In this document: piece after piece, positions 7,160 to 13,190 of the stretch | How positions within the stretch are numbered: the stretch's first letter is position 1 | How the letters are laid out: each line of letters starts with the position of its first letter | Source: a virus | Length of the DNA: 20,190 nucleotides | Direction: 5' to 3' (one strand) | IMG/VR virus record: IMGVR_UViG_3300025154_002787 | Location: 1 to 20,190 of that record | Program-made: the position numbers and the translations under genes | The notes under the pieces: generated by a model | The model's database searches: none | What the model was told of the DNA's origin: nothing | Seen by the model: only the letters and a program-made list of their open reading frames with translations

Positions 7160-8207
7160 GCGCCACCTCCGCAGTCAGGCTTGCCACACGGCTGAGTGAA
7201 TCGCTCAACGTCCACAAGCGCAGCGCCTGCGCGCTGTGGCTGCTTGTGCGGCCCACAGACGGCGTGATCGAGGCGAGTCGTGCAATGCCAGCCGACAGGG
7301 CCGCGATGCGCGCCACAGCCCCGCTGAGGCGCACCGGGTGCATCAGCATGAAGACGGTCAGGCTGCCGCTGGCCAGCGCCTGCGCCAGGGCATCGGCGCT
7401 CAGCGCGATGCGGGCCGTCAGCTCACCGGCGGCACCAACCAATGCGGCGGCTGGGCCAGTCAAGTGGATCTGCGTGGTGAGGATCGCGGCGGCGCTGGCC
7501 TGCGCTTGCGCAGCGCCTTCCAGTTGCGCGGCAGGGCCGGTGAAAGCGCCGCTGGCGCTGGCTTGGGCCGATGCATCGCCCGCCAGCGGGATAGCGCTGG
7601 TCAGCCCGGCAGCGGCCACGGCCTGCGCCAGCGCACCGCCGCCCAGCGTTATCTGTGCGGTAAGTTGTCCGTTGACGGTGACCAGCGCGATGGCGGCCCC
7701 GGACAGCGAGATCTGCGCGGACAGGTCGCCCGATGCGCCAACGCTGGCGATAGCTGCGCCGCCGAGCGAGATGCCAGATGTCAGCGCGGCGCTGGCATTG
7801 GCTTGTGCGATGGAATCGGCATACAGCTTGATGGCAGTAGTGAGAGCGCCGGTGGCCGCAGACACCGCAACAGCGGCACCGGCCAGTTCGGCAGCAGATC
7901 CGCCGACCGTCAGATCGGCGGCGGCTGTAGCCTGCGCAACCGCATCGGCATTGAGCCTGATCGCAGCATCGAGCGCGCCGGTCGCCGTGGCCAGCGCGAC
8001 GGCATCGGCGTTGAGTTGTATTGCAGATGACAGCGCGCCCGTGGCAGCGGCCAGCACTGCGGCATCACCCGCCAACGCGGCAGCGCCCGCAGAGACGGTG
8101 AACAGGTCGTCTTCAAGGACCAAGGCAGAATCGGGCGCATCCCAGGCGAACTCATCGCCTATCCATGCGCCTTCGTCCAGATCGTGCTGAAAGTTATCTC
8201 TCTGCAT
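7152..8207 (-). CDS. Alanine-rich 20-residue-repeat protein, putative virion protein
   Basis: A 351-residue protein. The first 40 residues are acidic (DEGAWIGDEFAWDAPD). Residues about 42-284 consist of about eleven tandem units of 20 residues with the pattern LTxxIxLxxxAxAxAxAxGx; LT or a related pair recurs at 122, 142, 162, 182, 202, 222, 243, 263 and 283. A different C-terminal segment (about 290-351) has a shorter S/A-rich periodicity (LSGAVARIAALSAGIARLASI). Alternating small and hydrophobic residues suggest a beta-solenoid or long fibrous rod. I do not recognise a named family. Position between structural-looking genes in the late operon suggests a virion fibre or surface protein, but this is inference. 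Confidence 0.75.
   Translation of the reverse strand: MQRDNFQHDLDEGAWIGDEFAWDAPDSALVLEDDLFTVSAGAAALAGDAAVLAAATGALSSAIQLNADAVALATATGALDAAIRLNADAVAQATAAADLTVGGSAAELAGAAVAVSAATGALTTAIKLYADSIAQANASAALTSGISLGGAAIASVGASGDLSAQISLSGAAIALVTVNGQLTAQITLGGGALAQAVAAAGLTSAIPLAGDASAQASASGAFTGPAAQLEGAAQAQASAAAILTTQIHLTGPAAALVGAAGELTARIALSADALAQALASGSLTVFMLMHPVRLSGAVARIAALSAGIARLASITPSVGRTSSHSAQALRLWTLSDSLSRVASLTAEVAHG
7356..8084 (-). repeat. Degenerate 60-base tandem repeats inside the Ala-rich gene
   Basis: About eleven in-frame units of roughly 60 bases encode the 20-residue protein repeats. The DNA copies are diverged, yet segments such as GCCGGTGGC and GCGATGGC recur. Such arrays can change copy number by recombination or slippage, which would lengthen or shorten the protein without breaking frame. 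Confidence 0.7.
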
Positions 8208-8210
8208 GGC

Positions 8211-9041
8211 TTATCCGTGAAGGAGCTTGCCGCGCCCCTTTACCGTTCCGGTTGAAGTGGCCGTGCAAAGCATCAATCCCATCAAGCATGCATCGTTGCG
8301 AATCTTGGGGAAGCCGAGTTGCGCATAGGTGAATAGCGCCGTTTTGTTGGCTACGGCTTCTGTGGACATCTCGGTGCGGTGCCTTGTGCAGGTGATGCCG
8401 AAGTTGCCTGCCGTACCTGTCGAAGCAGACAGGGTGACGCTGTTCACGCCACGGATGAACTTGCCGTTGGTCACCAGCGTATGCAGCGGAGTCATCCGGC
8501 CTGCAGGCATCGCTGTGCCGCCGATGGCGATGGCGGTAAGGTTGCCGGTAGTGCCGTCGCCATACGTGACGTTAACGGTAGCGTTGGAAGCCGTTGCGCC
8601 TGTCGCGGTGTACCACTCCAACCACCAGGACAAATCGGAGTAATCTACATCGCCCAGGCGCTCTGCGGCCGGTGCAGTCACAGTTAGATCACAGCTCGTT
8701 GTGTTCTGCCCGGTGGTGACGTTGCCTACCAGTCCACCGAAATGAAGCAGTCGGTCGTGGATCTCAAGGTTGTTGTTCGCGTTGCCCGTTTGCAGCGTGT
8801 GCCAGCCGATGTAGGAGACCGCAGGGTCGGTCTGATTCGTGAACGGATGCGCGCCTGCCAAGGCGCTGGTGCAGACCGCAGAAGCTGCCGGGATAGCCGC
8901 CTGTGTCGGAATTCCCGTTGCTCTCCAGAGCGAGCAGTAAGTACCGGCCACCTGCGTGGCGATGGAAGCCTTGTCCCAGACCAGTTTTTCGTGCTGGTTT
9001 CCAAGCTTACTCACCAGCGCATCGCGCGTATCGATGGTCAT
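8211..9041 (-). CDS. Hypothetical phage structural protein
   Basis: A 276-residue protein beginning with an acidic/helical N-terminus (TIDTRDALVSKLGNQHEKLVWDKASIATQ). It then becomes Ser/Thr/Gly/Ala-rich and beta-prone: TTSCDLTVTAPAAERLGD, ASNATVNVTYGDGTTGN and NSVTLSASTGTAGNFGITCTR. This composition is typical of exposed virion proteins such as fibres, collar or decoration proteins. There is no signal peptide or membrane helix. ATG 9041 overlaps the stop of the preceding small gene (ATGA), and the repeat-protein gene starts three bases after its stop, so the block is translationally linked. Family not recognised. Confidence 0.75.
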   Translation of the reverse strand: MTIDTRDALVSKLGNQHEKLVWDKASIATQVAGTYCSLWRATGIPTQAAIPAASAVCTSALAGAHPFTNQTDPAVSYIGWHTLQTGNANNNLEIHDRLLHFGGLVGNVTTGQNTTSCDLTVTAPAAERLGDVDYSDLSWWLEWYTATGATASNATVNVTYGDGTTGNLTAIAIGGTAMPAGRMTPLHTLVTNGKFIRGVNSVTLSASTGTAGNFGITCTRHRTEMSTEAVANKTALFTYAQLGFPKIRNDACLMGLMLCTATSTGTVKGRGKLLHG

Positions 9042-9202
9042 ACGGCCTCCAGATAGGAAGCATCGAAGCCGCCCGCATCCTGATCGAGGATGAAGACGGT
9101 CGTTCCGTCCGGGTTATTCACGATGTCTGCGATGGTGTAGACGCCGGGAAAAGACTCGGCGAACACCCCGACAACGCGCACTGGCTGGCCGATTGCGAAC
9201 AT
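9038..9202 (-). CDS. 54-residue beta-rich hypothetical protein
   Basis: A short gene of 54 codons from ATG 9202 to a TGA that overlaps the next ATG as ATGA. The product starts MFAIGQPVRVVGVF and continues GVYTIADIV, TTVFILDQDAGGFDASYLEAV. It reads like a small SH3-like beta barrel of the kind found in phage head-tail or fibre modules. It starts three bases after the stop of the upstream signal-peptide gene; no clear Shine-Dalgarno is visible, so coupling is likely. The good codon flow and exact ATGA junction support it as real. Confidence 0.7.
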   Translation of the reverse strand: MFAIGQPVRVVGVFAESFPGVYTIADIVNNPDGTTVFILDQDAGGFDASYLEAV

Positions 9203-9205
9203 GGC

Positions 9206-9709
9206 TTAGTTGTCGAGCTGCAAGGTGGCTGCGCCCGCCGCAAAGCTGGGGGCGGCATCGCCGTTGTTGATCGTCTTGGGCGTGGTCAAGGCGGTGCGCC
9301 ATAGCAGGTTGCCCGAGGTGGACGCATCGAACACGCAGTACTCGGTAACCAATCCCCAGCTCGCCGTGGGTGCCGGGAAGGTGATCGCGGCGTTGTTACT
9401 GGTGGTGCCGCCCGTACCGCTTGATGCGGCGGTGCTGCCAGCCGATTGCGTACCCGCCCAGTTAGCCAGGCTGGAGGTGACCGCCACCCTGGCATAGCTG
9501 CCGCCCGTGACCTCGGTGCCGCAGGCCGCATCCGACCCGGTGCTGGTCGCCAGCGCGACGTACACCGTGACGGGCATGGTGTACGCCTGGCCGCGCAGCA
9601 GTGCGTCGACGAGCTTGTTTTCGAGGTAGTCGGAAAGTGCACCGGCTTGCACCACAGCGGTGAAAGCCAGCAGCAACAGTCCGGTGATGAGGCGTTTAAC
9701 TTTGTTCAT
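9206..9709 (-). CDS. Phage tail-fibre/collar-like protein carrying a signal peptide
   Basis: A 167-residue protein. Residues about 24-167 resemble a small phage structural protein type with the pattern LSDYLENKLVDALLRG, TVYVALATS, EVTGGSYARVAV, NAAITFP, ASWGLVTEYCVFDAS, GNLLWRTALTTPKTINNGD. Relatives are usually annotated as tail fibre or structural proteins. Unusually, the N-terminus (MNKVKRLITGLLLLAFTAVVQA) is a textbook Sec signal peptide with a likely cut after A22. The mature part also has two Cys that could bond in the periplasm. ATG 9709 has AAAGGA seven bases upstream. A late protein exported to the periplasm is odd for a virion part, so a periplasmic or surface role should be considered. 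Confidence 0.75.
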   Translation of the reverse strand: MNKVKRLITGLLLLAFTAVVQAGALSDYLENKLVDALLRGQAYTMPVTVYVALATSTGSDAACGTEVTGGSYARVAVTSSLANWAGTQSAGSTAASSGTGGTTSNNAAITFPAPTASWGLVTEYCVFDASTSGNLLWRTALTTPKTINNGDAAPSFAAGAATLQLDN

Positions 9710-9721
9710 GTCGTCGTCCTT

Positions 9722-9964
9722 TTAACGGTGAGAATCGCATTCGGCCAGCTTACGGAGCTGGTCGCGGCATTGGCTGTAAAGCTCCATCGACTCGATGTGG
9801 TTGTCGCGCAAGTCCGCCAACCTTCCCGACTTCGCCGGTGGCGGTGCTGGACAATCGGTAGTCAAGTTTGCCGAGCAGGGGCGCGGCTGTATTAGCGTTG
9901 GCTGCGTTCCAGAGGCGCAGGCTGTTAGCATCAAGGCTGCAATCAGCGGTAACAGGGTTTTCAT
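9722..9964 (-). CDS. Rz1-like outer-membrane spanin lipoprotein (o-spanin)
   Basis: An 80-residue lipoprotein starting at ATG 9964. The signal sequence MKTLLPLIAALMLTAC ends in a lipobox (LTAC, Cys16). The mature part has a proline stretch (PAPPPAK) and two further C-terminal Cys, as in Rz1 proteins. An upstream ATG at 9997 would put charged residues before the signal and is rejected. Its start lies inside the Rz-like gene in another frame, giving 215 bases of overlap, then it extends 28 bases past it. Partner of the inner-membrane spanin in disrupting the outer membrane at lysis. Confidence 0.85.
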   Translation of the reverse strand: MKTLLPLIAALMLTACASGTQPTLIQPRPCSANLTTDCPAPPPAKSGRLADLRDNHIESMELYSQCRDQLRKLAECDSHR

Positions 9965-10205
9965 TGGCTTTCTCCTTGATCGTTCGGTACACCACACGGA
10001 TCTGCTCGCGCGAGGTTTCGCGCGACTGGGCTACTTGTTCACGGCCTGTATTGGTTTCGTCCACCTTGGCTTGCGCGGCCTGCTGCGCTTGGGTTTGGTC
10101 GATGGCGCAGGCGGACGACGCATGCTTGTCGCCATAGGCGTAACCGATACCGAACAGCGCGATAGATGACACAACCACGGCCAGCCAGTAGTTGAACGGG
10201 CTCAT
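9750..10205 (-). CDS. Rz-like inner-membrane spanin (i-spanin)
   Basis: A 151-residue protein with an N-terminal membrane anchor (about residues 6-24, YWLAVVVSSIALFGIGYAY). A periplasmic charged helical region follows (QTQAQQAAQAKVDETNTGREQ through about residue 85). The C-terminus contains LDANSLRLWNAAN, a motif common in phage Rz-type proteins. ATG 10205 overlaps the holin stop codon as ATGA; the longer frame from 10292 lies inside the holin gene and is not used. Together with the overlapping Rz1-like lipoprotein it should span the periplasm and fuse the membranes after the endolysin has cut the wall. Confidence 0.85.
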   Translation of the reverse strand: MSPFNYWLAVVVSSIALFGIGYAYGDKHASSACAIDQTQAQQAAQAKVDETNTGREQVAQSRETSREQIRVVYRTIKEKANENPVTADCSLDANSLRLWNAANANTAAPLLGKLDYRLSSTATGEVGKVGGLARQPHRVDGALQPMPRPAP

Positions 10206-10438
10206 TCCATCCTCCCCAGACCAAACATCAGCGGGGCTGTGGTGACGACACGCAGCGCAGTGTTGGCGACCGGAATCAGGATCGCCAACCACTGGTAGAT
10301 TTCAGGCGATACCAGCGGCTTGATGGCCTCGTACTTCACTTCCAGCACGATGCCGATGGCCGAGAGCAGGTTCACCCACAGGGTGCGGGACTTGTACCAG
10401 GGCTTGAGTTCGACGACGCGCGCCACTTGAGTGTCCAT
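10202..10438 (-). CDS. Holin-like small membrane protein
   Basis: A 78-residue protein with two hydrophobic segments, about 18-34 (RTLWVNLLSAIGIVLEV) and about 49-66 (YQWLAILIPVANTALRVV), and a basic loop or end. It lies directly between the endolysin and the spanins. The sequence type (KPWYKSRTLWVNLLSAIG) is common among small phage holin-like proteins. Its expected role is to make the inner-membrane lesion that times lysis. ATG 10438 has AGGA six bases upstream and starts eight bases after the endolysin stop. Confidence 0.82.
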   Translation of the reverse strand: MDTQVARVVELKPWYKSRTLWVNLLSAIGIVLEVKYEAIKPLVSPEIYQWLAILIPVANTALRVVTTAPLMFGLGRME

Positions 10439-10446
10439 GTGATTTC

Positions 10447-10917
10447 CTATGCGACGGTGTTGCGTGAGAGGGAAAGCCCGGCGGTATAGCTGACGCGGCC
10501 CTTGTCAAAATGGGCGGTCAACTCTTCGCAGCGATTGTTGTGGCGGGAAATAGCGAGATGCACCCACGCCCCTTCGTGGATGAGCTGGTCGTAATCGATC
10601 AGCGACCCGGCGATCTTTTGTGCCACTTCCAGCGGGCTACCGAAGTCAGGGGCGATGAAGTCGACAGCCAAGCCATGCATGTGCGCACTGGTCTTCGCCC
10701 CGCCGATGGCCGCATTGAGCGCCGGGCAGCGATAGCCGCTGCTGATGTAGATCGGAACGCCCAACTGCGCGCGCACACGCTCCATCGTGTCGGCAAGCAA
10801 TCCAAGATTGCGCACCACCTCGAAAGGCGGGTTGCTGTTGTTGATGCCCAAACGCAGCGCGGTGTCCGAGCGCAGCATTTCGTCCAGGGAAAAGTGATCA
10901 GTCAGGCGGAGTTTCAT
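10447..10917 (-). CDS. Endolysin, peptidase M15 family
   Basis: A 156-residue zinc peptidase of the M15 (D-Ala-D-Ala carboxypeptidase / L-Ala-D-Glu endopeptidase) type used by phages to cut peptidoglycan cross-links. Visible motifs are ISSGYRCPALNAAIGG (58-73), SAHMHGLAVD (77-86) with H79 and D86 as zinc ligands, and WVH (118-120) with H120 as third ligand; E115 is the probable catalytic base. There is no signal peptide, so a holin is needed for access to the wall. ATG 10917 overlaps the stop of the 53-residue gene as ATGA. All key residues are present. Confidence 0.93.
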   Translation of the reverse strand: MKLRLTDHFSLDEMLRSDTALRLGINNSNPPFEVVRNLGLLADTMERVRAQLGVPIYISSGYRCPALNAAIGGAKTSAHMHGLAVDFIAPDFGSPLEVAQKIAGSLIDYDQLIHEGAWVHLAISRHNNRCEELTAHFDKGRVSYTAGLSLSRNTVA

Positions 10918-11075
10918 GCCTTGCTCCAGCGCGAAGGCTCAATCAGGCAAAGGGATCGCTCAACGGTGTAATGCCCCACCGGACGCTTTGCGCATGAGCC
11001 GTAGTAATCCATGCGCGGATCGGTATGGCGCGTCCAGTTGGCACAAGTGCCGCAGGTGTGTTGAGGTGTGTTCAT
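10914..11075 (-). CDS. 53-residue four-cysteine microprotein, first gene of late operon
   Basis: A 53-codon gene from ATG 11075 to a TGA overlapping the endolysin start (ATGA). The product has CGTC at residues 8-11, then C28 and C43, in the setting TCGTCANW, GSCAKRP, SLCLIEPSRW. This looks like a small zinc-ribbon or treble-clef protein. Its lone position in front of the lysis genes and exact coupling support it. No strong Shine-Dalgarno is visible ahead of the ATG. Function unknown: a DNA- or RNA-binding late regulator is possible. Confidence 0.65.
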   Translation of the reverse strand: MNTPQHTCGTCANWTRHTDPRMDYYGSCAKRPVGHYTVERSLCLIEPSRWSKA

Positions 11076-11114
11076 GGCACGCGAGGTTACGCGCGCGCGG
11101 GGAGAGGGTTAAGC

Positions 11115-11128
11115 CGGAAACGTTTCCG
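11115..11128. promoter_or_regulatory. Perfect palindrome upstream of the late operon
   Basis: CGGAAACGTTTCCG is a perfect 14-base palindrome 40 bases upstream of the first late gene (start 11075) and just past the terminator of the lysogeny operon. Its place is right for an activator or repressor site controlling the late promoter. I see no convincing -35/-10 pair beside it, as expected for activator-dependent late promoters. Function is inferred from position only. Confidence 0.45.
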
Positions 11129-11129
11129 C

Positions 11130-11158
11130 AAAAAAGAAAAACCCCGCACTGGGCGGGG
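11130..11158 (-). terminator. Intrinsic terminator of the lysogeny (repressor-lipoprotein) operon
   Basis: On the minus strand a GC stem GCGGGG... (arms 11153-11158 and 11142-11147, five-base loop) is followed at once by TTTTTCTTTTTT. It lies about 35 bases after the lipoprotein stop codon and separates leftward transcription of the repressor operon from the leftward late operon. Confidence 0.85.
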
Positions 11159-11191
11159 CTGGTTCAGTAGAGGGTGTGCGATTATTTATTT

Positions 11192-11614
11192 TTAGTAGAG
11201 CGTTCTCACTCGCACGTATTTTTCAGTCATGCTTCGCGCGGAATCCTCTGGCAATTCATTGAAATCTGCTACGGTTGAAATGTCGTAATTGTAGAAATAG
11301 GACTTTCCAGCTTCGCATTTCACGAGCCTAGGGGTTGCATAAGGACCAGAAATCCAATGTTCTCCAGGAACAACATCCTTCACCACATAGCTACCTGGTG
11401 CAAGTCTCGAAATCTCTCGTCCATCAATAGAAAGTGGCCATGCACCTACCGCCCCGAGTAGCATCACCTCGCGAATAATTACCAAAGTGGCCTTTCCTTC
11501 GGTGGGTTTCGAGATGAATTTCCCTTGTTCGTCATGTTTAAATTCAGGCGGGACAACTGCACATCCGGCAAGCAATATTGTCAACAAAGCAAATGGGATA
11601 AGCGCTCTTTTCAT
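11192..11614 (-). CDS. DUF2846-like lipoprotein, accessory (moron) gene
   Basis: A 140-residue lipoprotein if the ATG at 11614 is used, which has GGAG six bases upstream; in-frame starts at 11626 and a TTG at 11641 are weaker. The signal MKRALIPFALLTILLAGC ends in a lipobox (LAGC, Cys18) followed by Ala, which favours the outer membrane. The mature domain (ATLVIIREVMLLGAVGAWPLSIDGREISRL, APGSYVVKDVVPGEHW, KCEAGKSYFYNYD) matches the DUF2846-type fold. It is noticeably AT-richer than neighbours, suggesting a separate origin. It lies directly after the PDZ-YbjQ gene in the repressor transcript and so is probably made in the lysogen. Confidence 0.85.
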   Translation of the reverse strand: MKRALIPFALLTILLAGCAVVPPEFKHDEQGKFISKPTEGKATLVIIREVMLLGAVGAWPLSIDGREISRLAPGSYVVKDVVPGEHWISGPYATPRLVKCEAGKSYFYNYDISTVADFNELPEDSARSMTEKYVRVRTLY

Positions 11615-11627
11615 GTATTTCTCCATG

Positions 11628-12326
11628 TCAAATCTTCTCAACCACCACGGCTGTGCCGCTAGCCACGAGGAATAGCATACTCTTCCCGCCCCCGGATATC
11701 TCGCTGTAGTCCAGATCCACGCCGATCACAGCATTGGCGCCGAGGCGGTCGGCTTCTGCCTTCAGGTTGACCAGGCAAGATTCACGCGCTTCGCGCAGTT
11801 CGTCTTGCAACGATCCGCTGCGACCGCCGATCGCATCCGTAATGCTGGCAAAAAACTCCCGGATCACATTCACGCCGCCGACGTATTCGGCGGTGATGAT
11901 CTCGCGGTGGTCAACGATGCGATACCCTTCCAGTTGCGGCGCGGTGGTGGTTTTGATGCTGGATACGCGACGCATCCACTCTTCCAGCTTGGCCTGCTTT
12001 TGGGCTTCCCTTTCCTGCTCGGAAAGGATCTCTGATTCTTTTAGAAACCCGCTCAAAACCTCACCGACACCCTCGATCACTGTGTCCTGTATTGGGTATG
12101 TAACAAGCGAAATACCCAACGACCCAGCTGCCACGCGATGGTTAATGACTTGCCTGTTGCGGATCACCACCAGGTCGTTTTCAGCGCCAACATTAGCGGG
12201 TGAAACTAAATCCCTGATCGTTTCGAGTTCGAGGCCGTTGTATTTGTACAGCACATCATGCACGCGAATACCCAGCTTTGCGGCTTTCCCAGTTGGATCG
12301 ACATCGACAACAACGAGACCTGGCAT
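11628..12326 (-). CDS. PDZ-like domain fused to YbjQ/UPF0145 domain
   Basis: A 232-residue protein with two recognisable parts. Residues 1-75 form a PDZ-like core: VVVDVDPTGKAAKLGIRVHDVLYKYNG, then LVVIRNRQ and GSLGISLV. The usual N-terminal carboxylate-binding loop of PDZ domains is missing or very short. Residues about 76-123 are a charged helical linker. Residues about 124-232 match YbjQ/UPF0145: GYRIVDHREIITAEYVGG, LREARESCLVNLKAEADRLGANAVIGVDLDY, and a final AVVVE strand; that family forms ring oligomers of unknown function. No signal peptide, so cytoplasmic. Strong Shine-Dalgarno GGGAGG ahead of ATG 12326. It begins 11 bases after the repressor stop codon. Confidence 0.85.
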   Translation of the reverse strand: MPGLVVVDVDPTGKAAKLGIRVHDVLYKYNGLELETIRDLVSPANVGAENDLVVIRNRQVINHRVAAGSLGISLVTYPIQDTVIEGVGEVLSGFLKESEILSEQEREAQKQAKLEEWMRRVSSIKTTTAPQLEGYRIVDHREIITAEYVGGVNVIREFFASITDAIGGRSGSLQDELREARESCLVNLKAEADRLGANAVIGVDLDYSEISGGGKSMLFLVASGTAVVVEKI

Positions 12327-12337
12327 AACAACCTCCC

Positions 12338-12922
12338 TCAGAAAAAACTAGATGCATATGGTGGCGGTGGCGGAAACCTCTTCGCCCACCCAAGTCGCAT
12401 AAACACTTCCAGCAACTTCTGCATGCCGTCCTTATCGAGGCGCTTCATATGCTCAAGCCCACCGCTCTGCGCACTCATCTTCACCGACAGGTTATACAGA
12501 TCGGCGGCGTATCCAATCTGGACTGCGGCTGGTTGCGCCTCAAACTCGGCCCCGTGCACCTGCCTGCAAGCAGCGTGACAAGCCGCCAGGATATTCACCT
12601 CAATCGCCGAACCTGTCGCCTCTGATGATCCGCCAGCCATGTACACGTTTTCCAGTTGACGCAATCTTCTGGGAGATCCGGTAGTCACGGTTTGTGAATA
12701 TTCTGGTGAAAATACAGCATCGAGGGATATGCCGCGTCCGTTCGAGACGGCAACCACCTCGTCGTATGGAATCGACCCGCTCTTCTTGCGATTGGCGAAT
12801 GTATTGGGCTTCATGCCCAGTGCATCGGCCAGTTCGGCATCCGTTTTAACGGCTAGCAGAACCCGCAGCCGATCCATGACGGCGTCAAATAGTTCACGAT
12901 TTGTGTTTTCCGTGCTTGACAT
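12338..12922 (-). CDS. CI-type phage repressor lacking a peptidase domain
   Basis: A 194-residue protein. Residues about 11-71 match the phage CI repressor helix-turn-helix domain (FDAVMDRLRVLLAVKTDAELADALG, MKPNTFANRKKSGSIPYDEVVAVS, GISLDAVF). The rest is a helical domain of unknown type with several Cys (AACHAACRQVHG). It ends in an odd PPPPPYASSFF tail. The Ser-Lys peptidase (S24/LexA) domain used for RecA-driven self-cleavage is absent. Divergent from the early operon and beside a palindromic operator, it is the best candidate for the lysogeny repressor. The start codon overlaps the -35 box of the rightward early promoter, so both promoters are physically interlocked. Confidence 0.88.
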   Translation of the reverse strand: MSSTENTNRELFDAVMDRLRVLLAVKTDAELADALGMKPNTFANRKKSGSIPYDEVVAVSNGRGISLDAVFSPEYSQTVTTGSPRRLRQLENVYMAGGSSEATGSAIEVNILAACHAACRQVHGAEFEAQPAAVQIGYAADLYNLSVKMSAQSGGLEHMKRLDKDGMQKLLEVFMRLGWAKRFPPPPPYASSFF

Positions 12923-12943
12923 TCACGTTCCGTGTATTAAGAT
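12916..12943 (+). promoter_or_regulatory. Early rightward promoter
   Basis: A perfect TTGACA (12916-12921) is followed after 16 bases by TAAGAT (12938-12943, four of six match to TATAAT). Transcription would start just inside the palindrome at 12942-12962 and read the Ner-like gene. The -35 box overlaps the repressor start codon. Confidence 0.65.
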
Positions 12944-12962
12944 GCTCACAAATTGTGAACAT
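12942..12962. promoter_or_regulatory. Palindromic operator between repressor and early operon
   Basis: The core TCACAAATTGTGA (12946-12958) is a perfect palindrome around a central A. It extends to 21 bases with a single mismatched pair. It covers the expected start site of the early promoter, so a bound dimer would block it. CACGTTCCGTG (12924-12934), a second smaller palindrome, lies in the promoter spacer. The binder could be the repressor, the Ner-like protein, or both. Confidence 0.7.
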
Positions 12963-12987
12963 AATTGCATCACGAAAGGACACGAAC

Positions 12988-13182
12988 ATGTCTTCCGATC
13001 AGGTCAAAAAACGATTCAGACAGCAAGGCACCACCTTTACCGACTGGGCCAAAAAGAACGGCTACACCAGGAACGAGGTGTATCGGGTACTCAACGGCCA
13101 AGCCAAGGGCAACTACGGCAAGGCGCATGAGATCGCCGTCAAGCTCGGTCTGAAACAAGACCCCGAAAAACTCGCCGCCTAG
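12988..13182 (+). CDS. Ner-like small DNA-binding protein
   Basis: A 64-residue protein from ATG 12988, with AAAGGA eight bases upstream; the longer frame from 12901 would start before the promoter and is rejected. The sequence FTDWAKKNGYTRNEVYRVLNGQAKGNYGKAHEIAVKLGL is a helix-turn-helix of the small lambda-repressor type (about residues 13-50). First gene of the early operon and divergent from the repressor, it occupies the place of Ner/Cro, which shuts off repressor and early promoters after induction. Confidence 0.85.
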   Translation: MSSDQVKKRFRQQGTTFTDWAKKNGYTRNEVYRVLNGQAKGNYGKAHEIAVKLGLKQDPEKLAA

Positions 13183-13190
13183 GAGCCGCC

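Noticed and set aside
7356-8084. CRISPR-like periodic array
   Set aside because: The 60-base period is in frame with a protein repeat, units are diverged, and there are no identical repeats separated by unique spacers.
7246-8190. Plus-strand open frame of 314 codons, Ala/Ser/Pro-rich
   Set aside because: Shadow of the repeat protein on the minus strand; GC-rich repeats keep several frames open. The minus frame has ribosome site, coupling and a regular residue pattern.
12901-12987. Longer N-terminus for the Ner-like protein
   Set aside because: It would start upstream of the promoter -35 box; the ATG at 12988 has a good Shine-Dalgarno and gives a typical Ner-size product.
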